A stretch of DNA of 64,000 bases from Azoarcus sp. KH32C (GCF_000349945.1 NC_020548.1:62001-126000); one strand, 5' to 3'. Positions 44,906-53,919 are shown, numbered from the stretch's first letter. The notes: generated from the sequence alone by a model not told the origin. Numbers and translations: made by a program.

Positions 44906-45784
44906 ATGTCCAAGCCCACCCTTCTCATCATCGGCGCAGCCGGCAACAACGGCACTGCAACCCTCGACGCACTGGTCCGCAAGCACAAGGACCGCTTCGT
45001 GATCCGCGCCGGCGTCCGCTCGCAAGCCAAGGCCCGCGAACTCCAGGACCGCTTCCCCGGCATCGAAACCGCGATCCTGGATCTGGACAAGCCCGCGACG
45101 CTGGCCCCCGCGTTCCAGGGCGTCAACAAGCTCTTCCTGATCATCGGCAACGTCGAGAACCGCGAAGAGCATGCGACGAATGCGATCGACGCCGCTGTCG
45201 CCGCCGGCTCGGTCGAGCACGTGCTGTTCTACTCGGTGGTCGGCGCCGAATACGAAGCGATCCTCTTCGCGCGCCAGTTCCGCTTCGGCGAGAAGTACCT
45301 CGAAGCCTCGGGCCTGAAGTGGACGCACCTGCGCACGATCTTCTTCCAGGAAAACTTCGTCGGTTGGGCGGACGGCATCAAGCAGGGCGCCTTCTACTTC
45401 GGCATCCGCGACGGCCGCTTCGCGCCGCTCAACGTCGGCGATATCGGTGAAATTGCCGCCAACATCCTCGCTACCGACGGGCACGAGGGCAAGGCCTACA
45501 ACATCACCGGCCCGGAGCTCCTGTCCGGCCAGGACTTCGCCCGTGTCTTCTCGAACGCGACCGGCAAGCCCGTGCAGTTCGTCTCGCCCGACCAGGCGAC
45601 GACCCTCCAGTCCCTGCTCGGCTCCGGCTGGCCCGAGTGGCAGGCGAAGGGGCTTGTCGAGCTCTTCAATCTCTTCGCCGACAACCTCGCCGCAGTCGTG
45701 TCGCCCGACGGCGAGAAGCTGCTCGGACGTCCGCTGACGCGCCTCGCCGATTACGTCTCGGCGAACAAGGTCGCCTTCATCTAA
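44906..45784 (+). CDS. NmrA/QOR2-like NAD(P)-binding protein
   Basis: A 292-residue atypical short-chain dehydrogenase. ATG 44906 with CAGGAG upstream gives LLIIGAAGNNGTATLDALV, the GxxGxxG dinucleotide site. HLRTIFFQENFVGWADGIK and KAYNITGPELLSGQDFARVF are typical of the NmrA/azoreductase-like group. Conserved catalytic Tyr-Lys is not evident, so it may be a redox sensor or quinone reductase. It ends in a 4-bp tail-to-tail overlap with the SnoaL-like gene. Confidence 0.82.
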   Translation: MSKPTLLIIGAAGNNGTATLDALVRKHKDRFVIRAGVRSQAKARELQDRFPGIETAILDLDKPATLAPAFQGVNKLFLIIGNVENREEHATNAIDAAVAAGSVEHVLFYSVVGAEYEAILFARQFRFGEKYLEASGLKWTHLRTIFFQENFVGWADGIKQGAFYFGIRDGRFAPLNVGDIGEIAANILATDGHEGKAYNITGPELLSGQDFARVFSNATGKPVQFVSPDQATTLQSLLGSGWPEWQAKGLVELFNLFADNLAAVVSPDGEKLLGRPLTRLADYVSANKVAFI

Positions 45785-46260
45785 ACCCGGCGCGAGGCCG
45801 CCGAAAGGCGGCTTCCTGCTCCCCCTGCGTTCGAAGCCAGTTCGGGCAGCATGCCGACCTGCTGGTACAGCGACATGAAGTCGTAGCAGTTCCAACCCTC
45901 CTGGATCTGCCCGTTCTGGATTCGCGCGATCGAAACGCCGTGGATCTCGATCGGCGCATTGGACGGGGCGACGCCGAGCCCGGGTCCGGCATGTGTCCCC
46001 GTGACGGCACAGTGGCAAGCCACCATGTCGCCCTCGCAGATCGTGCGCATGATGCGGATATTGATGTCGGGAAAAGCCACCCGGAAGGCGCGGAAGAAGG
46101 TCTTGAACCCTTCGGGGCCGCTCACCGGCTCCCCGTGCGCAGCCCCCAGACCGTGGACCGTCGCCGTCGGCGACATCAGCCGGTCGATCACGCTCTCATC
46201 GCCGTGATTCCACACCCGCTCGAACCACTCATGAATCAGCTCCCGGTTGGCATCGCTCAT
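45781..46260 (-). CDS. SnoaL-like ester cyclase/NTF2-fold protein
   Basis: A 159-residue protein from ATG 46260 (MSDANRELIHEWFERVWNHGD). The cone-shaped fold motifs are LMSPTATVHGLG, VSGPEGFKTFFRAFRVAFPDINI, EGDMVACHCAVTGTHAG and HGVSIARIQNGQIQEGWNCYD. This is the SnoaL-type polyketide cyclase-like family, which in most bacteria has no known substrate. It runs convergent with the NmrA-like gene. Confidence 0.82.
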   Translation of the reverse strand: MSDANRELIHEWFERVWNHGDESVIDRLMSPTATVHGLGAAHGEPVSGPEGFKTFFRAFRVAFPDINIRIMRTICEGDMVACHCAVTGTHAGPGLGVAPSNAPIEIHGVSIARIQNGQIQEGWNCYDFMSLYQQVGMLPELASNAGGAGSRLSAASRRV

Positions 46261-46422
46261 TTCCGCCGCCCCTCGTATCGATGACTTGAAGACGCCCGCT
46301 TCGCACCAAAGCGGTGGTCTTTCCAACGTTCTAGTATCGTCGGCAGCCGCAGGCAATGCCTACACGGATCCTTACGTGTTCGCCTACCGGTCACCCGTGC
46401 CCCAAGACAGCAGAAATGGTAA

Positions 46423-46437
46423 TATACGGAACGTATA
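46423..46437. promoter_or_regulatory. Palindromic operator upstream of the ParD-like gene
   Basis: TATACG-GAA-CGTATA is a perfect 6-bp inverted repeat with a 3-base spacer, 24 bp before the ParD-like start. It lies in an AT-rich patch with further TATAC/CATAC copies, in otherwise GC-rich DNA. Ribbon-helix-helix antitoxins bind such sites to repress their own operons. Confidence 0.5.
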
Positions 46438-46460
46438 CAAACCATACATAAGGCAAGGTC

Positions 46461-46694
46461 GTGGGAATCGTCAAGATCTCCGAGCAGATGCATGAGGCGC
46501 TGCGTCGGACCAGCGGCGCGCTGAGCCGCTCCATCAACAGCCAGGCCGAACATTGGCTGCGCGTCGGCATGCTCGCGGAGCTCAATCCGACGCTGAGCTA
46601 CACCGAAATCTGCCAGCTGCTAATCCAGGAAGAAGAGGCGCAAGGCGCATCCGGAGCCCCTTCCCGACTAGCGAACTTCAGCAAGGTGGCATGA
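46461..46694 (+). CDS. ParD-like antitoxin-family protein
   Basis: A 77-residue protein from GTG 46461 (MGIVKISEQMHEALRRTSGALSRSINSQAEHWLRVGML). The N-terminal beta strand and two helices (VKISEQMHEALRRTSGALSRSINSQAEHWL) form a ribbon-helix-helix DNA-binding domain like the ParD-like family. No RelE/ParE-type toxin follows. Instead the stop overlaps the start of a methionine aminopeptidase gene. A perfect palindrome lies upstream, so autoregulation is likely. Confidence 0.75.
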   Translation: MGIVKISEQMHEALRRTSGALSRSINSQAEHWLRVGMLAELNPTLSYTEICQLLIQEEEAQGASGAPSRLANFSKVA

Positions 46695-47521
46695 TGGTAA
46701 AGAAGCGACAGATCCCGATCCGCTCTCAGGCCGAGATCGAGATGTCCCGGCGCGCCGGCGCGCTCGCGGCCGATGTATTGCGCATGATCGGCGAACACGT
46801 TCGGCCCGGCGTCACCACCGACGAGCTCGACCGCATCTGCCACGACTACATCGTCAACGTACAGAACGCGATCCCGGCGAATATCGGCTATCACGGCTAC
46901 CCGAAAACGATCTGCGCCTCGGCGAACCACGTCGTCTGCCACGGCATCCCGTCCCCGAAGCGCCTGAACAACGGAGACATCCTCAATATCGACGTCGCCG
47001 TCATCAAGGACGGCTGGTACGGCGACACCAGCCGCATGTACTTCGTCGGCAAACCCGGCGTCCTCGCCAAGCGCCTCGTCCGGACGACCTACGAAGCGAT
47101 GCGCGCCGGCGTCCTCGCCGTCCGCCCCGGCGCGACGCTCGGCGATATCGGCCACGCCATTCAGACCGTCGCCCACCGCGAAGGCTTCACCGTCGTCCGC
47201 GAGTATTGCGGTCATGGCATCGGCGACATCTACCACGACGAACCGCAAGTCCTCCACTACGGCCGCCCCGGCACGGGACTCACGCTCGAACCCGGCATGG
47301 TCTTCACGATCGAGCCCATGATCAACGCAGGGCGCGCTGAGACCAGGCAATTGGCCGACGGCTGGACGGTCGTCACCAAGGACCATTCGCTGTCTGCGCA
47401 GTGGGAACACATGGTCGCGGTAACGGCAGACGGGTTCGAGATCCTTACGCCTTGGCCGGAGGGGTATGGGGAGTATCCGGCGATCGAAGCCGCTAGCCGC
47501 CAGCCTGCGCACGCTGAGTGA
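46691..47521 (+). CDS. map: Type I methionine aminopeptidase
   Basis: A 276-residue enzyme. Metal ligands are in ILNIDVAVIKDGWYGDTSRMY (two Asp), EYCGHGIGDIYHDEP (His), MVFTIEPMI (Glu) and SAQWEHMVAVT (Glu); the pocket histidine is in VVCHGIPSP. It removes the initiator methionine from nascent proteins. ATG 46691 overlaps the ParD-like stop, with a second ATG at 46694. It is about 12 residues longer than E. coli MetAP and probably not the only copy, since the main map gene normally sits next to rpsB. Confidence 0.92.
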   Translation: MMVKKRQIPIRSQAEIEMSRRAGALAADVLRMIGEHVRPGVTTDELDRICHDYIVNVQNAIPANIGYHGYPKTICASANHVVCHGIPSPKRLNNGDILNIDVAVIKDGWYGDTSRMYFVGKPGVLAKRLVRTTYEAMRAGVLAVRPGATLGDIGHAIQTVAHREGFTVVREYCGHGIGDIYHDEPQVLHYGRPGTGLTLEPGMVFTIEPMINAGRAETRQLADGWTVVTKDHSLSAQWEHMVAVTADGFEILTPWPEGYGEYPAIEAASRQPAHAE

Positions 47522-49655
47522 GCGCCAACTCGGGCCGCAAACGTTTCCCTTTCTTCTGGTACAGCATGATGGGTACACAGCGTTTGTCGTCATGGTAAAT
47601 GCCAACGCAATCGAGGCATTGGAAGCAGGCCTCGTAACGGATTTCACCGCTGGGCTCGATAGCGTCGTAGTCGCACACTGCCTTGCAGCGTTGGCAGGGC
47701 TTGCCGCATTCGGCCCGGCGATTCAGCCAGTCGAAGCGGCGCAGCAGTCCGCCGAGTGACATGGCGCCGCCGAGCGGACAAAGAAAGCGGCAGAAGAACT
47801 TGTAATAGAAGGTCCCGGCGACGAGCAAGACGGCGGCATAGGCGATGAACGGCCAGGTGCGGTCGAAGCCGAGCGTAATGACTGTCTTGAACGGCTCCAC
47901 CTCATTCAGCGTTTCTCCTTCGGTCGGTAGCCAAAAGGCGGCGCCGAGCAGGCCGGCCAGGATCAGGTAACGTCCAAATTCCAGGCGCCTCGCAACGCTC
48001 GGCGGAATCCGCAGGCGCGGCACGCCCAACCGACGCGCGAGCCGGCCGACGAACTCCTGCAGGGCGCCGAACGGGCATAGCCAACCGCAGAAAGTCCCGC
48101 GGCCCCAGAAGACGAAGCTGATCACCGTGAACGCGATCAACAGCAAGGAAATCGGGTCGTATAGGTAGCTTGCCAGGCCCAACCCCGCCTTTAGCGTCTT
48201 GATCGCGCCAGTGATCTGAACGATGGACAGTTGCCCCTGCGCGTACCAGCCGATATAGAGCAGCGTGTAGGCCAGGAAGCCGAGGCGAAAGAGGCGTAGC
48301 CGGCGTTTATCGAGCGAAATCCAGCGCGGTCTGGCGAGGACGATGCTGAGCACGATCAGGGACGCGGCCAAGACCGTCAGGTCGACCCAGCGATTTTTCC
48401 AGGCCAGCAGCCACTCCGGTAGCGGTTCGGGTGGGTAGGCGAACAGGTTGGCCGGGGGGACGTAAGAGAGGGCGAGTTGCCTGGTGATCACGGTGGGCAG
48501 GACAGTCCCTTTGGCGCGGCTGACCGTCAGCATCAGCTCGACCGGGCTGGCCGGGTCTAGGCTGGCGGCGGCATTGACGCCGAACAGGCGCGAAGCATTG
48601 AGTTCAGGCGGACCGGCAATGTCGTGGGGTTCGAAGTCCTCGTCGCGCAAGTCATAAAACATTCCGTTCTGGCTCATCGCCAGTCGAGGCGACGGGGCTC
48701 CCGGAATGAAGTTGTCGTCGAGGATCGAATAGCGCCCCGCCGATGCAATCCACCACAGGTGTCGCTTGTCGAAGTTGCGTTCCATCACGGCCGCGTACTG
48801 CGCATCGCCGAGAATGGCCCGCCCGATCGTCGGCGCATTCAGGTAGGCGACGTAGAGATCGACGAAGACTTCATCCGGATGCGCGAGGGCCGTCTCATCG
48901 ACATTGGCCCCTTCCGTGCCGGCGAAGAGTTTCTCGACTTCGGCATGGGTCACCCGAACGCGGCCGACCATGCCCTTCCGCAGCATTTCGGCAAAACCCA
49001 CCGGGTCATAAACATCGGGCCGCACCTGCGCCGACGGACCGTGTTTCTTGCGGTCGGCAAAACCGAGCTTGGCACGCGCCACCTCGCTGGCCGCACTCAG
49101 CACCGCCTGGTTGACGATGCGGATCGAGGTGGTCGCCTTGGAGATGCCATCAAGCGTCGCGATGCCATTGTTGCTGGCATGGCCGGTGCGGTTACGGGCT
49201 GCATCCATGGCAATCAAGAATGGTTGATGGATATTGCGGCCGATATATTGGGCGATGAATTCGCGCAGCGGCGTATCGCCCAGGCCACCCAGATCGCGAA
49301 AGGTAAAGACCGGTTCGCGTTGGCGCAGCAGTTCAACGTCGATGAAGTTTCCCTTGCGATCGATCGAAACCAGGAAATTCATCGGCGTCCCTTCGAAGCC
49401 GGGGAGAGGCGCCAGGTCGATCGACTCGAAGACGTAGCCGACTGGCCCGGCCTCCTGTTCCAGCGCGCTGGTTAAGGGCCAGGCGGGTATTTCGGTCAGT
49501 TTCTCCTGGACCTGGTACGGGCGACCGAAACGGCGTTCGATGTCTTCCTTTTTCAGATCGCCCGCCAGCGTTAAATGACTTGATAACAAGATCAGTGCCG
49601 ATATCGCCAAACGCTGCGCCGCCCGGTTCAAGCCGACCGAGATGCCATGAAACAT
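47493..49655 (-). CDS. NosR/NirI-type membrane flavoprotein with polyferredoxin domain
   Basis: A 720-residue protein. From ATG 49655 (GGAG 6 bases upstream) there is a signal/anchor segment, then a periplasmic FMN-binding domain with ISKATTSIRIV, whose threonine is the probable flavin attachment site. Five or six membrane helices follow, then FCGWLCPFGALQEF and FCRFLCPLGG, and a C-terminal ferredoxin domain (CGKPCQRCKAVC and CFQCLDCVGIYHDDKRC). NosR and NirI proteins support nitrous oxide or nitrite reductase expression and electron supply. No nos or nir gene is present here, so the target is open. The 3' end overlaps map by 29 bp, tail to tail. Confidence 0.9.
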   Translation of the reverse strand: MFHGISVGLNRAAQRLAISALILLSSHLTLAGDLKKEDIERRFGRPYQVQEKLTEIPAWPLTSALEQEAGPVGYVFESIDLAPLPGFEGTPMNFLVSIDRKGNFIDVELLRQREPVFTFRDLGGLGDTPLREFIAQYIGRNIHQPFLIAMDAARNRTGHASNNGIATLDGISKATTSIRIVNQAVLSAASEVARAKLGFADRKKHGPSAQVRPDVYDPVGFAEMLRKGMVGRVRVTHAEVEKLFAGTEGANVDETALAHPDEVFVDLYVAYLNAPTIGRAILGDAQYAAVMERNFDKRHLWWIASAGRYSILDDNFIPGAPSPRLAMSQNGMFYDLRDEDFEPHDIAGPPELNASRLFGVNAAASLDPASPVELMLTVSRAKGTVLPTVITRQLALSYVPPANLFAYPPEPLPEWLLAWKNRWVDLTVLAASLIVLSIVLARPRWISLDKRRLRLFRLGFLAYTLLYIGWYAQGQLSIVQITGAIKTLKAGLGLASYLYDPISLLLIAFTVISFVFWGRGTFCGWLCPFGALQEFVGRLARRLGVPRLRIPPSVARRLEFGRYLILAGLLGAAFWLPTEGETLNEVEPFKTVITLGFDRTWPFIAYAAVLLVAGTFYYKFFCRFLCPLGGAMSLGGLLRRFDWLNRRAECGKPCQRCKAVCDYDAIEPSGEIRYEACFQCLDCVGIYHDDKRCVPIMLYQKKGKRLRPELALTQRAQAGG

Positions 49656-49898
49656 GGGGTTCTCCGATGGTTTCAGCCGATCGCCGGCCGTTGGGCTGCG
49701 ATCATCGCTGTGCACCCGATCGGGGCCTAGGGCAAATTGCCCGAGATATGACGGGCTAAGAAACCGCCGCGTCATCCACCGCAACGACAGGCAAAGCGCC
49801 CGAACGATCCCGGGCAGATTCCCCTATGGCAGGCATCCGACCATACGTTTAATAACGATGGCATCAGCCGATAACCCAGTCAGAGAGAGATATTCCGG

Positions 49899-50351
49899 AT
49901 GTCTACCTATAATTTCGACGATCGCGCCGTTCGCTGGAACCGCTTTGGCGACTTTGTGCCCGCCTTCCACTACACCATCCTCGATCTGGACGAGAAAAGC
50001 CGGGTCGTCGATGTGCTGTTCAAGTTGCCCGCCAACGAGCAGATCCTTTTGCACCGTCATCACGCGCTCAACCACACCTTCGTCGTCCAGGGCGAACACC
50101 GGCTCTATGAAACCGATGGCAGCCTGCGTGAAGCGCGGCCGAGCGGCAGCTACACCGTTTCACCCGCCAGCGAGAAGCCGCACCGGGAAGGCGGTGGCGA
50201 ACAGGACGCCATCATCCTGTTCAGCATCCGCCCCGGTGACAACGAAGTGCTCTACGAACTGCTCGATGACGAACAGAATCCGCTCGGGACGATCACCTTC
50301 CAGACGCTGGTCGAGCTTTACCAGGCGCAGCAGGCGAGCACGCCCGGCTGA
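49899..50351 (+). CDS. Cupin-domain protein
   Basis: A 150-residue protein with a single beta-barrel cupin domain. The metal-ligand histidines are in LHRHHALNHTFVVQGEHRLYE and ASEKPHREGGGEQD. It resembles anti-sigma ChrR-type cupin sensors without the zinc-binding N-terminus. It stands between the NosR-like gene (divergent) and the two-component genes, so a metal- or redox-sensing link to them is plausible but unproven. Confidence 0.75.
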   Translation: MSTYNFDDRAVRWNRFGDFVPAFHYTILDLDEKSRVVDVLFKLPANEQILLHRHHALNHTFVVQGEHRLYETDGSLREARPSGSYTVSPASEKPHREGGGEQDAIILFSIRPGDNEVLYELLDDEQNPLGTITFQTLVELYQAQQASTPG

Positions 50352-50372
50352 GAATCGCCGCCGGAAAAAGGC

Positions 50373-51011
50373 TCAGATCAGGCCGAGCTTGAGGGCGGCC
50401 CGGGTCAGTTCGATATCGCTACGCACGCCGAGCTTGGCCTTGATCTGGTAGTGGCAGTTCTGCACCGTCTTGGCCGTGATCGACAGGCGGCTGCCGATCT
50501 CCTCCGGGCTACAGCCGTCGAGCAGCAGACGCAGTATCTCGAACTCCCGCGGCGACAGCTCGGCGAGGGGGTCGGCGGCCTGATTGACGAGCGCCAGCGC
50601 CAGTTCGGGAGCGATGTCCGGGCTGATCGTCTGGCGCCGCGCCGCCACCTGGTACACCGCGTCAAGCATCACCTCCGGCGGGCTGCTCTTGGTGACATAG
50701 CCAAGCGCTCCCGCCCGCAGCGCTTGCGTCGCGAAAATCGGCTCGCGATGCATCGTGAAGACTAGAATGCGCACGCCGGCATCGCGTTGAATCAGCCGGC
50801 GGATCAGCTCGACGCCACCCATGTCCGGCAGGCCGAGATCGAGCACCACGACATCGGGCTCCAGCAGCCGATGCTGCTCGAATGCGTCCCGGGCCGTGGC
50901 CGCTTCACCGACGATCGTCAGATCCGGCCGGGATTCCAGCAGACGGCGGTACCCCCCGCGCACGACCGCGTGATCATCGACCAGAAGCAAGCGGATCTTG
51001 TTAAGCATCAT
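50373..51011 (-). CDS. NarL/UvrY-type response regulator
   Basis: A 212-residue response regulator. The receiver domain has IRLLLVDDHAVVRGG with the acidic pair, the phospho-aspartate in VVVLDLGLPDMGG, and KSS near residue 107. The LuxR-type HTH is LSPREFEILRLLLDGCSPEEIGSRLSITAKTVQNCHYQIKAKLGV. It overlaps the kinase gene by 11 bp. The kinase partner and neighbourhood suggest control of the NosR-like gene or of anaerobic respiration. Confidence 0.92.
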   Translation of the reverse strand: MMLNKIRLLLVDDHAVVRGGYRRLLESRPDLTIVGEAATARDAFEQHRLLEPDVVVLDLGLPDMGGVELIRRLIQRDAGVRILVFTMHREPIFATQALRAGALGYVTKSSPPEVMLDAVYQVAARRQTISPDIAPELALALVNQAADPLAELSPREFEILRLLLDGCSPEEIGSRLSITAKTVQNCHYQIKAKLGVRSDIELTRAALKLGLI

Positions 51012-52404
51012 TGTTCCTTTGCGTACTCAGCGCCTCAGCCGGAAACTCGGCCCGCACCCGCATTCCCTTGGGCGACCGCGCGGTGATGGAGAAGTGGCCC
51101 GCGAGCGCGGCGACCCTTTCGTTCATCCCGAGCACGCCCAGCCCGCTGCCGGCGCTGGCTGGCCGGCCTTCGCCGTCGTCTTCCACGCAGAGGATGCAGC
51201 GGCTCGTCTCGCGGCTCAGCCGCACCGTTACCTTCTTGGGTTCGCTGTGGCGCACGGCGTTGGTCAGGCTCTCCTGGATGATTCGGTACAGGCTGACCGT
51301 CAGATCATCCGGCAAATCGTCGATTTCCCCGTCGATCAGCAACTCGAAAGTGCAGCCAGTCAGGCGCCGCTGCCAGCCGCCCACCAGCTGTTCCAGCCCG
51401 GCGCGCAGACCGAACTCCTCCAAACCGACTGGTCGCAACTGGCTCAGGATACCTTGCAGGGATTCCAGCATGTGCGCGGTCACTGAGGCAATGGACTGGG
51501 CGGCGGGCAGCAGTTCGGGCTGACGTTCGCGCGTCTGTGCCGTGATGAAAGCCGTCTCGGCACCGATCGAGGTCAGGCATTGGCCGAATTCGTCGTGGAG
51601 TTCCCGCGCCAGGTGACGACGCTCCTCCTCGCGCACGGAGAGCAGGCGCTGGGCGAGCTGACGCTGCTCGGCCATCGTCTTCTGCAGGCGCCCGGTCAGG
51701 TGGTCGAAACCGGCGGCAATGCGGTGCAGTTCGATCAGCCGCGGGCGTGGCATGCGGGCAGCAAGGTCGCCCGCTTCCATCCGCCCCAGCGCCGCCAATA
51801 TCTGCTCGGTCGGCAGGAGGGCGCGACGCACCGGCAGATAGACCAGCAGGTTGAGCAGCAGGATGCCGAGTGTCATGCCGAGCACCGTGCGGATCTGCTG
51901 CCACACGGCCAGGGCTTCGCTGTCCAGATTAGGCGTAACGACGAACTCGCCGACGGCAAACCCCGGATATTGGCCAATCCTGCCGCGGTACTGAATCTCC
52001 GGGCCGATCAAATGGCCGAGCACCCAGTGCACGAGGCGCGGCGGCGCCGATTCCTCGCCGAAACAGCGCTGAACGATCGGTTGCTTGTAGATGTCCTCCA
52101 CCGCCACGCAGATCCCGAGCAGTTGCCCGATATCGTCCAGCGAGGCCAAAGCCAGTCCTGCCAGGCCTTGCTGGAAAGTGCCCCGCGGCTGGACGGCTTC
52201 CCCGGCAATCAGGCGCTTCACCGTTCCGCCGGTGTGGGCAATATGCAGGCGTATGCGTTCTCGAGCCTGATAGAGCACGAACCCGCTGGCGAAAACACCG
52301 ATGGCCAACGCGAACAGCGTGACGCGTCGCAATAGATGGTGTTTGAGATCGATCCCGTTTTCAAACGCTGTCGGCGGAGGGTCGTCTGAAAAATCTTGCG
52401 GCAT
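51001..52404 (-). CDS. Sensor histidine kinase (HisKA_3 type)
   Basis: A 467-residue kinase. Membrane helices near residues 28-46 and 187-205 flank a periplasmic sensor domain of about 140 residues with cysteines in GICVAVED and QRCFGEES. A HAMP-like linker (RRALLPTEQILAALGRMEAGDL) and the phosphoacceptor in HLARELHDEFGQCLTSIGAE follow. The ATP-binding domain has IIQESLTNAVRHSEPKKV and DDGEGRPASAGSGLGVLGMNER. NarX/UhpB-like architecture; the signal is unknown. Confidence 0.92.
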   Translation of the reverse strand: MPQDFSDDPPPTAFENGIDLKHHLLRRVTLFALAIGVFASGFVLYQARERIRLHIAHTGGTVKRLIAGEAVQPRGTFQQGLAGLALASLDDIGQLLGICVAVEDIYKQPIVQRCFGEESAPPRLVHWVLGHLIGPEIQYRGRIGQYPGFAVGEFVVTPNLDSEALAVWQQIRTVLGMTLGILLLNLLVYLPVRRALLPTEQILAALGRMEAGDLAARMPRPRLIELHRIAAGFDHLTGRLQKTMAEQRQLAQRLLSVREEERRHLARELHDEFGQCLTSIGAETAFITAQTRERQPELLPAAQSIASVTAHMLESLQGILSQLRPVGLEEFGLRAGLEQLVGGWQRRLTGCTFELLIDGEIDDLPDDLTVSLYRIIQESLTNAVRHSEPKKVTVRLSRETSRCILCVEDDGEGRPASAGSGLGVLGMNERVAALAGHFSITARSPKGMRVRAEFPAEALSTQRNNDA

Positions 52405-52549
52405 GGCTGCTACTTTTCTCTTCCGAATGGTTGGGCAATTTGCCGGAACGCCAGACGGAGAATGCCTGCTTGCCGGCGCACACGCTATCGGAATTGATCA
52501 GGACAAATCCCATACAATGCCAGTCCGCACCCCCGGGCATGAGAACAAG

Positions 52550-52837
52550 ATGAGATTCAACCTGAAGGTCCCCTTCGCCGAAAAGGATCAAGCCAAGAAG
52601 CTCGGTGCGCGATGGGATGCCGGCCGAAAAATCTGGTACGTCGAGGGCAAGGAAGACATGGCGCCGTTTTCCGGATGGTCGCCCACTCCTCACGCTGCTT
52701 CGGTCGCCGACGTACAGACTCAGCAAAGCAAAGTCTACGTGGGCAGCGAGTACGTCGAGCAGCCGCGCGTGTGCGATTGCCCTCCGTGGGAGGAGTGCGA
52801 CAAGTGTCGGCCCCTGTCCTTGTCAAGCCAGGGTTGA
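52550..52837 (+). CDS. DUF5710-domain protein with a C-terminal cysteine cluster
   Basis: A 95-residue protein starting at ATG 52550 (MRFNLKVPFAEKDQAKKLGARWD). This segment with KIWYVEGKEDMAPFSGW is the DUF5710 fold, seen in DNA-processing proteins and primases of mobile elements. The C-terminus has CDCPPWEECDKCRP, which could bind zinc. It is 13 bp before a DnaQ-like exonuclease, suggesting a joint DNA-repair or nucleic-acid role. An upstream ATG at 52517 is an alternative start. Confidence 0.72.
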   Translation: MRFNLKVPFAEKDQAKKLGARWDAGRKIWYVEGKEDMAPFSGWSPTPHAASVADVQTQQSKVYVGSEYVEQPRVCDCPPWEECDKCRPLSLSSQG

Positions 52838-52849
52838 GGGGACGAGGAC

Positions 52850-53461
52850 ATGGAAGTCGTAGCGGTAATCGACTTTGAAACGACCGGACTGTCGCCGGCA
52901 CAGGGGGATCGCGCAACCGAAATTGCCGCGGTGATTCTGGAGGGCGGCAAGGTCGTCGACCGATACCAGAGCCTGATGAACGGCGGCGTCCGGATTCCGT
53001 CCTTCATCGAGTCCCTGACCGGAATCTCCAACGAAATGATTCGTCGTGCGCCGCCGGCCGCGGAGGTCATGCGGGAGGTGTCGGATTTTGTCGGCGACTA
53101 TCCCTTGGTTGCCCACAATGCTTCTTTCGACTGCAAATTCTGGGATGCCGAACTGGGTCGAATTCAGAGAACGAGGCAGCAGGAATTCGTCTGCTCCTTG
53201 CTGCTTTCGCGCCGGATCTTTCCGCTGGCGCCGAGCCACAAGCTGGGAGCCTTGGTCGAGTATGCGAATCTACCGGTCGCAGGCCGATATCACCGGGCTT
53301 TAGCTGATGCGGAAATGGCGGCCAGTCTTTTTCAGCGACTGAAGGATGAACTGCGCGACCGTCACCAGGTGAACAAGGTTTCTGTCGAGCTTCTTCGCAG
53401 GATTCAACGCGCGCCCAAGAGCCAGTTGAAGAAATGCATCGCACGCGAACAGAGTGTCTGA
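52850..53461 (+). CDS. DnaQ-like 3'-5' exonuclease (DEDDh)
   Basis: A 203-residue exonuclease. Exo I is VIDFETTGLSP, Exo II LVAHNASFDCKFWDAEL, and Exo III YHRALADAEMAASLF with the DEDDh histidine. The C-terminal extension (VSVELLRRIQRAPKSQLKKCIA) is basic and may contact DNA. It resembles epsilon-type proofreading nucleases but stands apart from replication genes. The GAGG site precedes ATG 52850. Confidence 0.9.
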   Translation: MEVVAVIDFETTGLSPAQGDRATEIAAVILEGGKVVDRYQSLMNGGVRIPSFIESLTGISNEMIRRAPPAAEVMREVSDFVGDYPLVAHNASFDCKFWDAELGRIQRTRQQEFVCSLLLSRRIFPLAPSHKLGALVEYANLPVAGRYHRALADAEMAASLFQRLKDELRDRHQVNKVSVELLRRIQRAPKSQLKKCIAREQSV

Positions 53462-53505
53462 TCGCGCGAGGGATGGCATAGCGGGCGTAAAGGAGCTATC
53501 CCCGT

Positions 53506-53721
53506 TCAGGCTACCGGCCGCATGAAGATCCAGTTGCGGTTGGTGGCGATGTCGGGTGCCTTGACCAATTCCCAGCCTTGGGCTCCGAGCTTGTTCAGTT
53601 CGGCCGCCACCACTTCGGTGTAGGCTTTCAGGCGGTCACGTTCCCGGCTCCCGAAAGGGCGGGCAACGTCTTCGGCCATATCGTGGAGGTCGCTGCGGAC
53701 CAAGTATTCAAAGTGCTGCAT
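53506..53721 (-). CDS. DUF4177-like small protein
   Basis: A 71-residue protein (MQHFEYLVRSDLHDMAED at the start). VVAAELNKLGAQGWELVKAPD followed by NRNWIFMRP is the DUF4177 pattern of a small beta-rich fold, function unknown. ATG 53721 is the only sensible start. Confidence 0.62.
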   Translation of the reverse strand: MQHFEYLVRSDLHDMAEDVARPFGSRERDRLKAYTEVVAAELNKLGAQGWELVKAPDIATNRNWIFMRPVA

Positions 53722-53793
53722 CGGACGGCGGGCCTCATGAATAAAAAGCGTTAATTTCGGTGCAAAACTCGCCGGCCTCGCCGGCTTTCCCGC

Positions 53794-53919
53794 TCAATGC
53801 GGAATCAGCGGCACGTAATCGTTCGCGTGCTTCTTCGCCTGTTTCGCTTCCCGCTTTTCCTTCGGGGTCAGGAGAGGTTGCTTCTTCTCTTCCTTGTTGC
53901 TTTGCCTTTGTTTGCCCAT
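53794..53919 (-). CDS. Small lysine-rich protein
   Basis: A 41-residue, strongly charged peptide (begins MGKQRQSNKEEKKQ and ends NDYVPLIPH) read from ATG 53919, with GGAG 7 bases upstream. KEKREAKQAKKHAN is very basic. The ribosome site and clean ending argue that it is real, and it resembles short conserved proteins of beta- and gammaproteobacteria. Function unknown. Confidence 0.6.
   Translation of the reverse strand: MGKQRQSNKEEKKQPLLTPKEKREAKQAKKHANDYVPLIPH

Noticed and set aside
49656..49898. FNR/Anr box in the gap between the NosR-like and cupin genes
   Set aside because: No TTGAT-N4-ATCAA match was found by eye.
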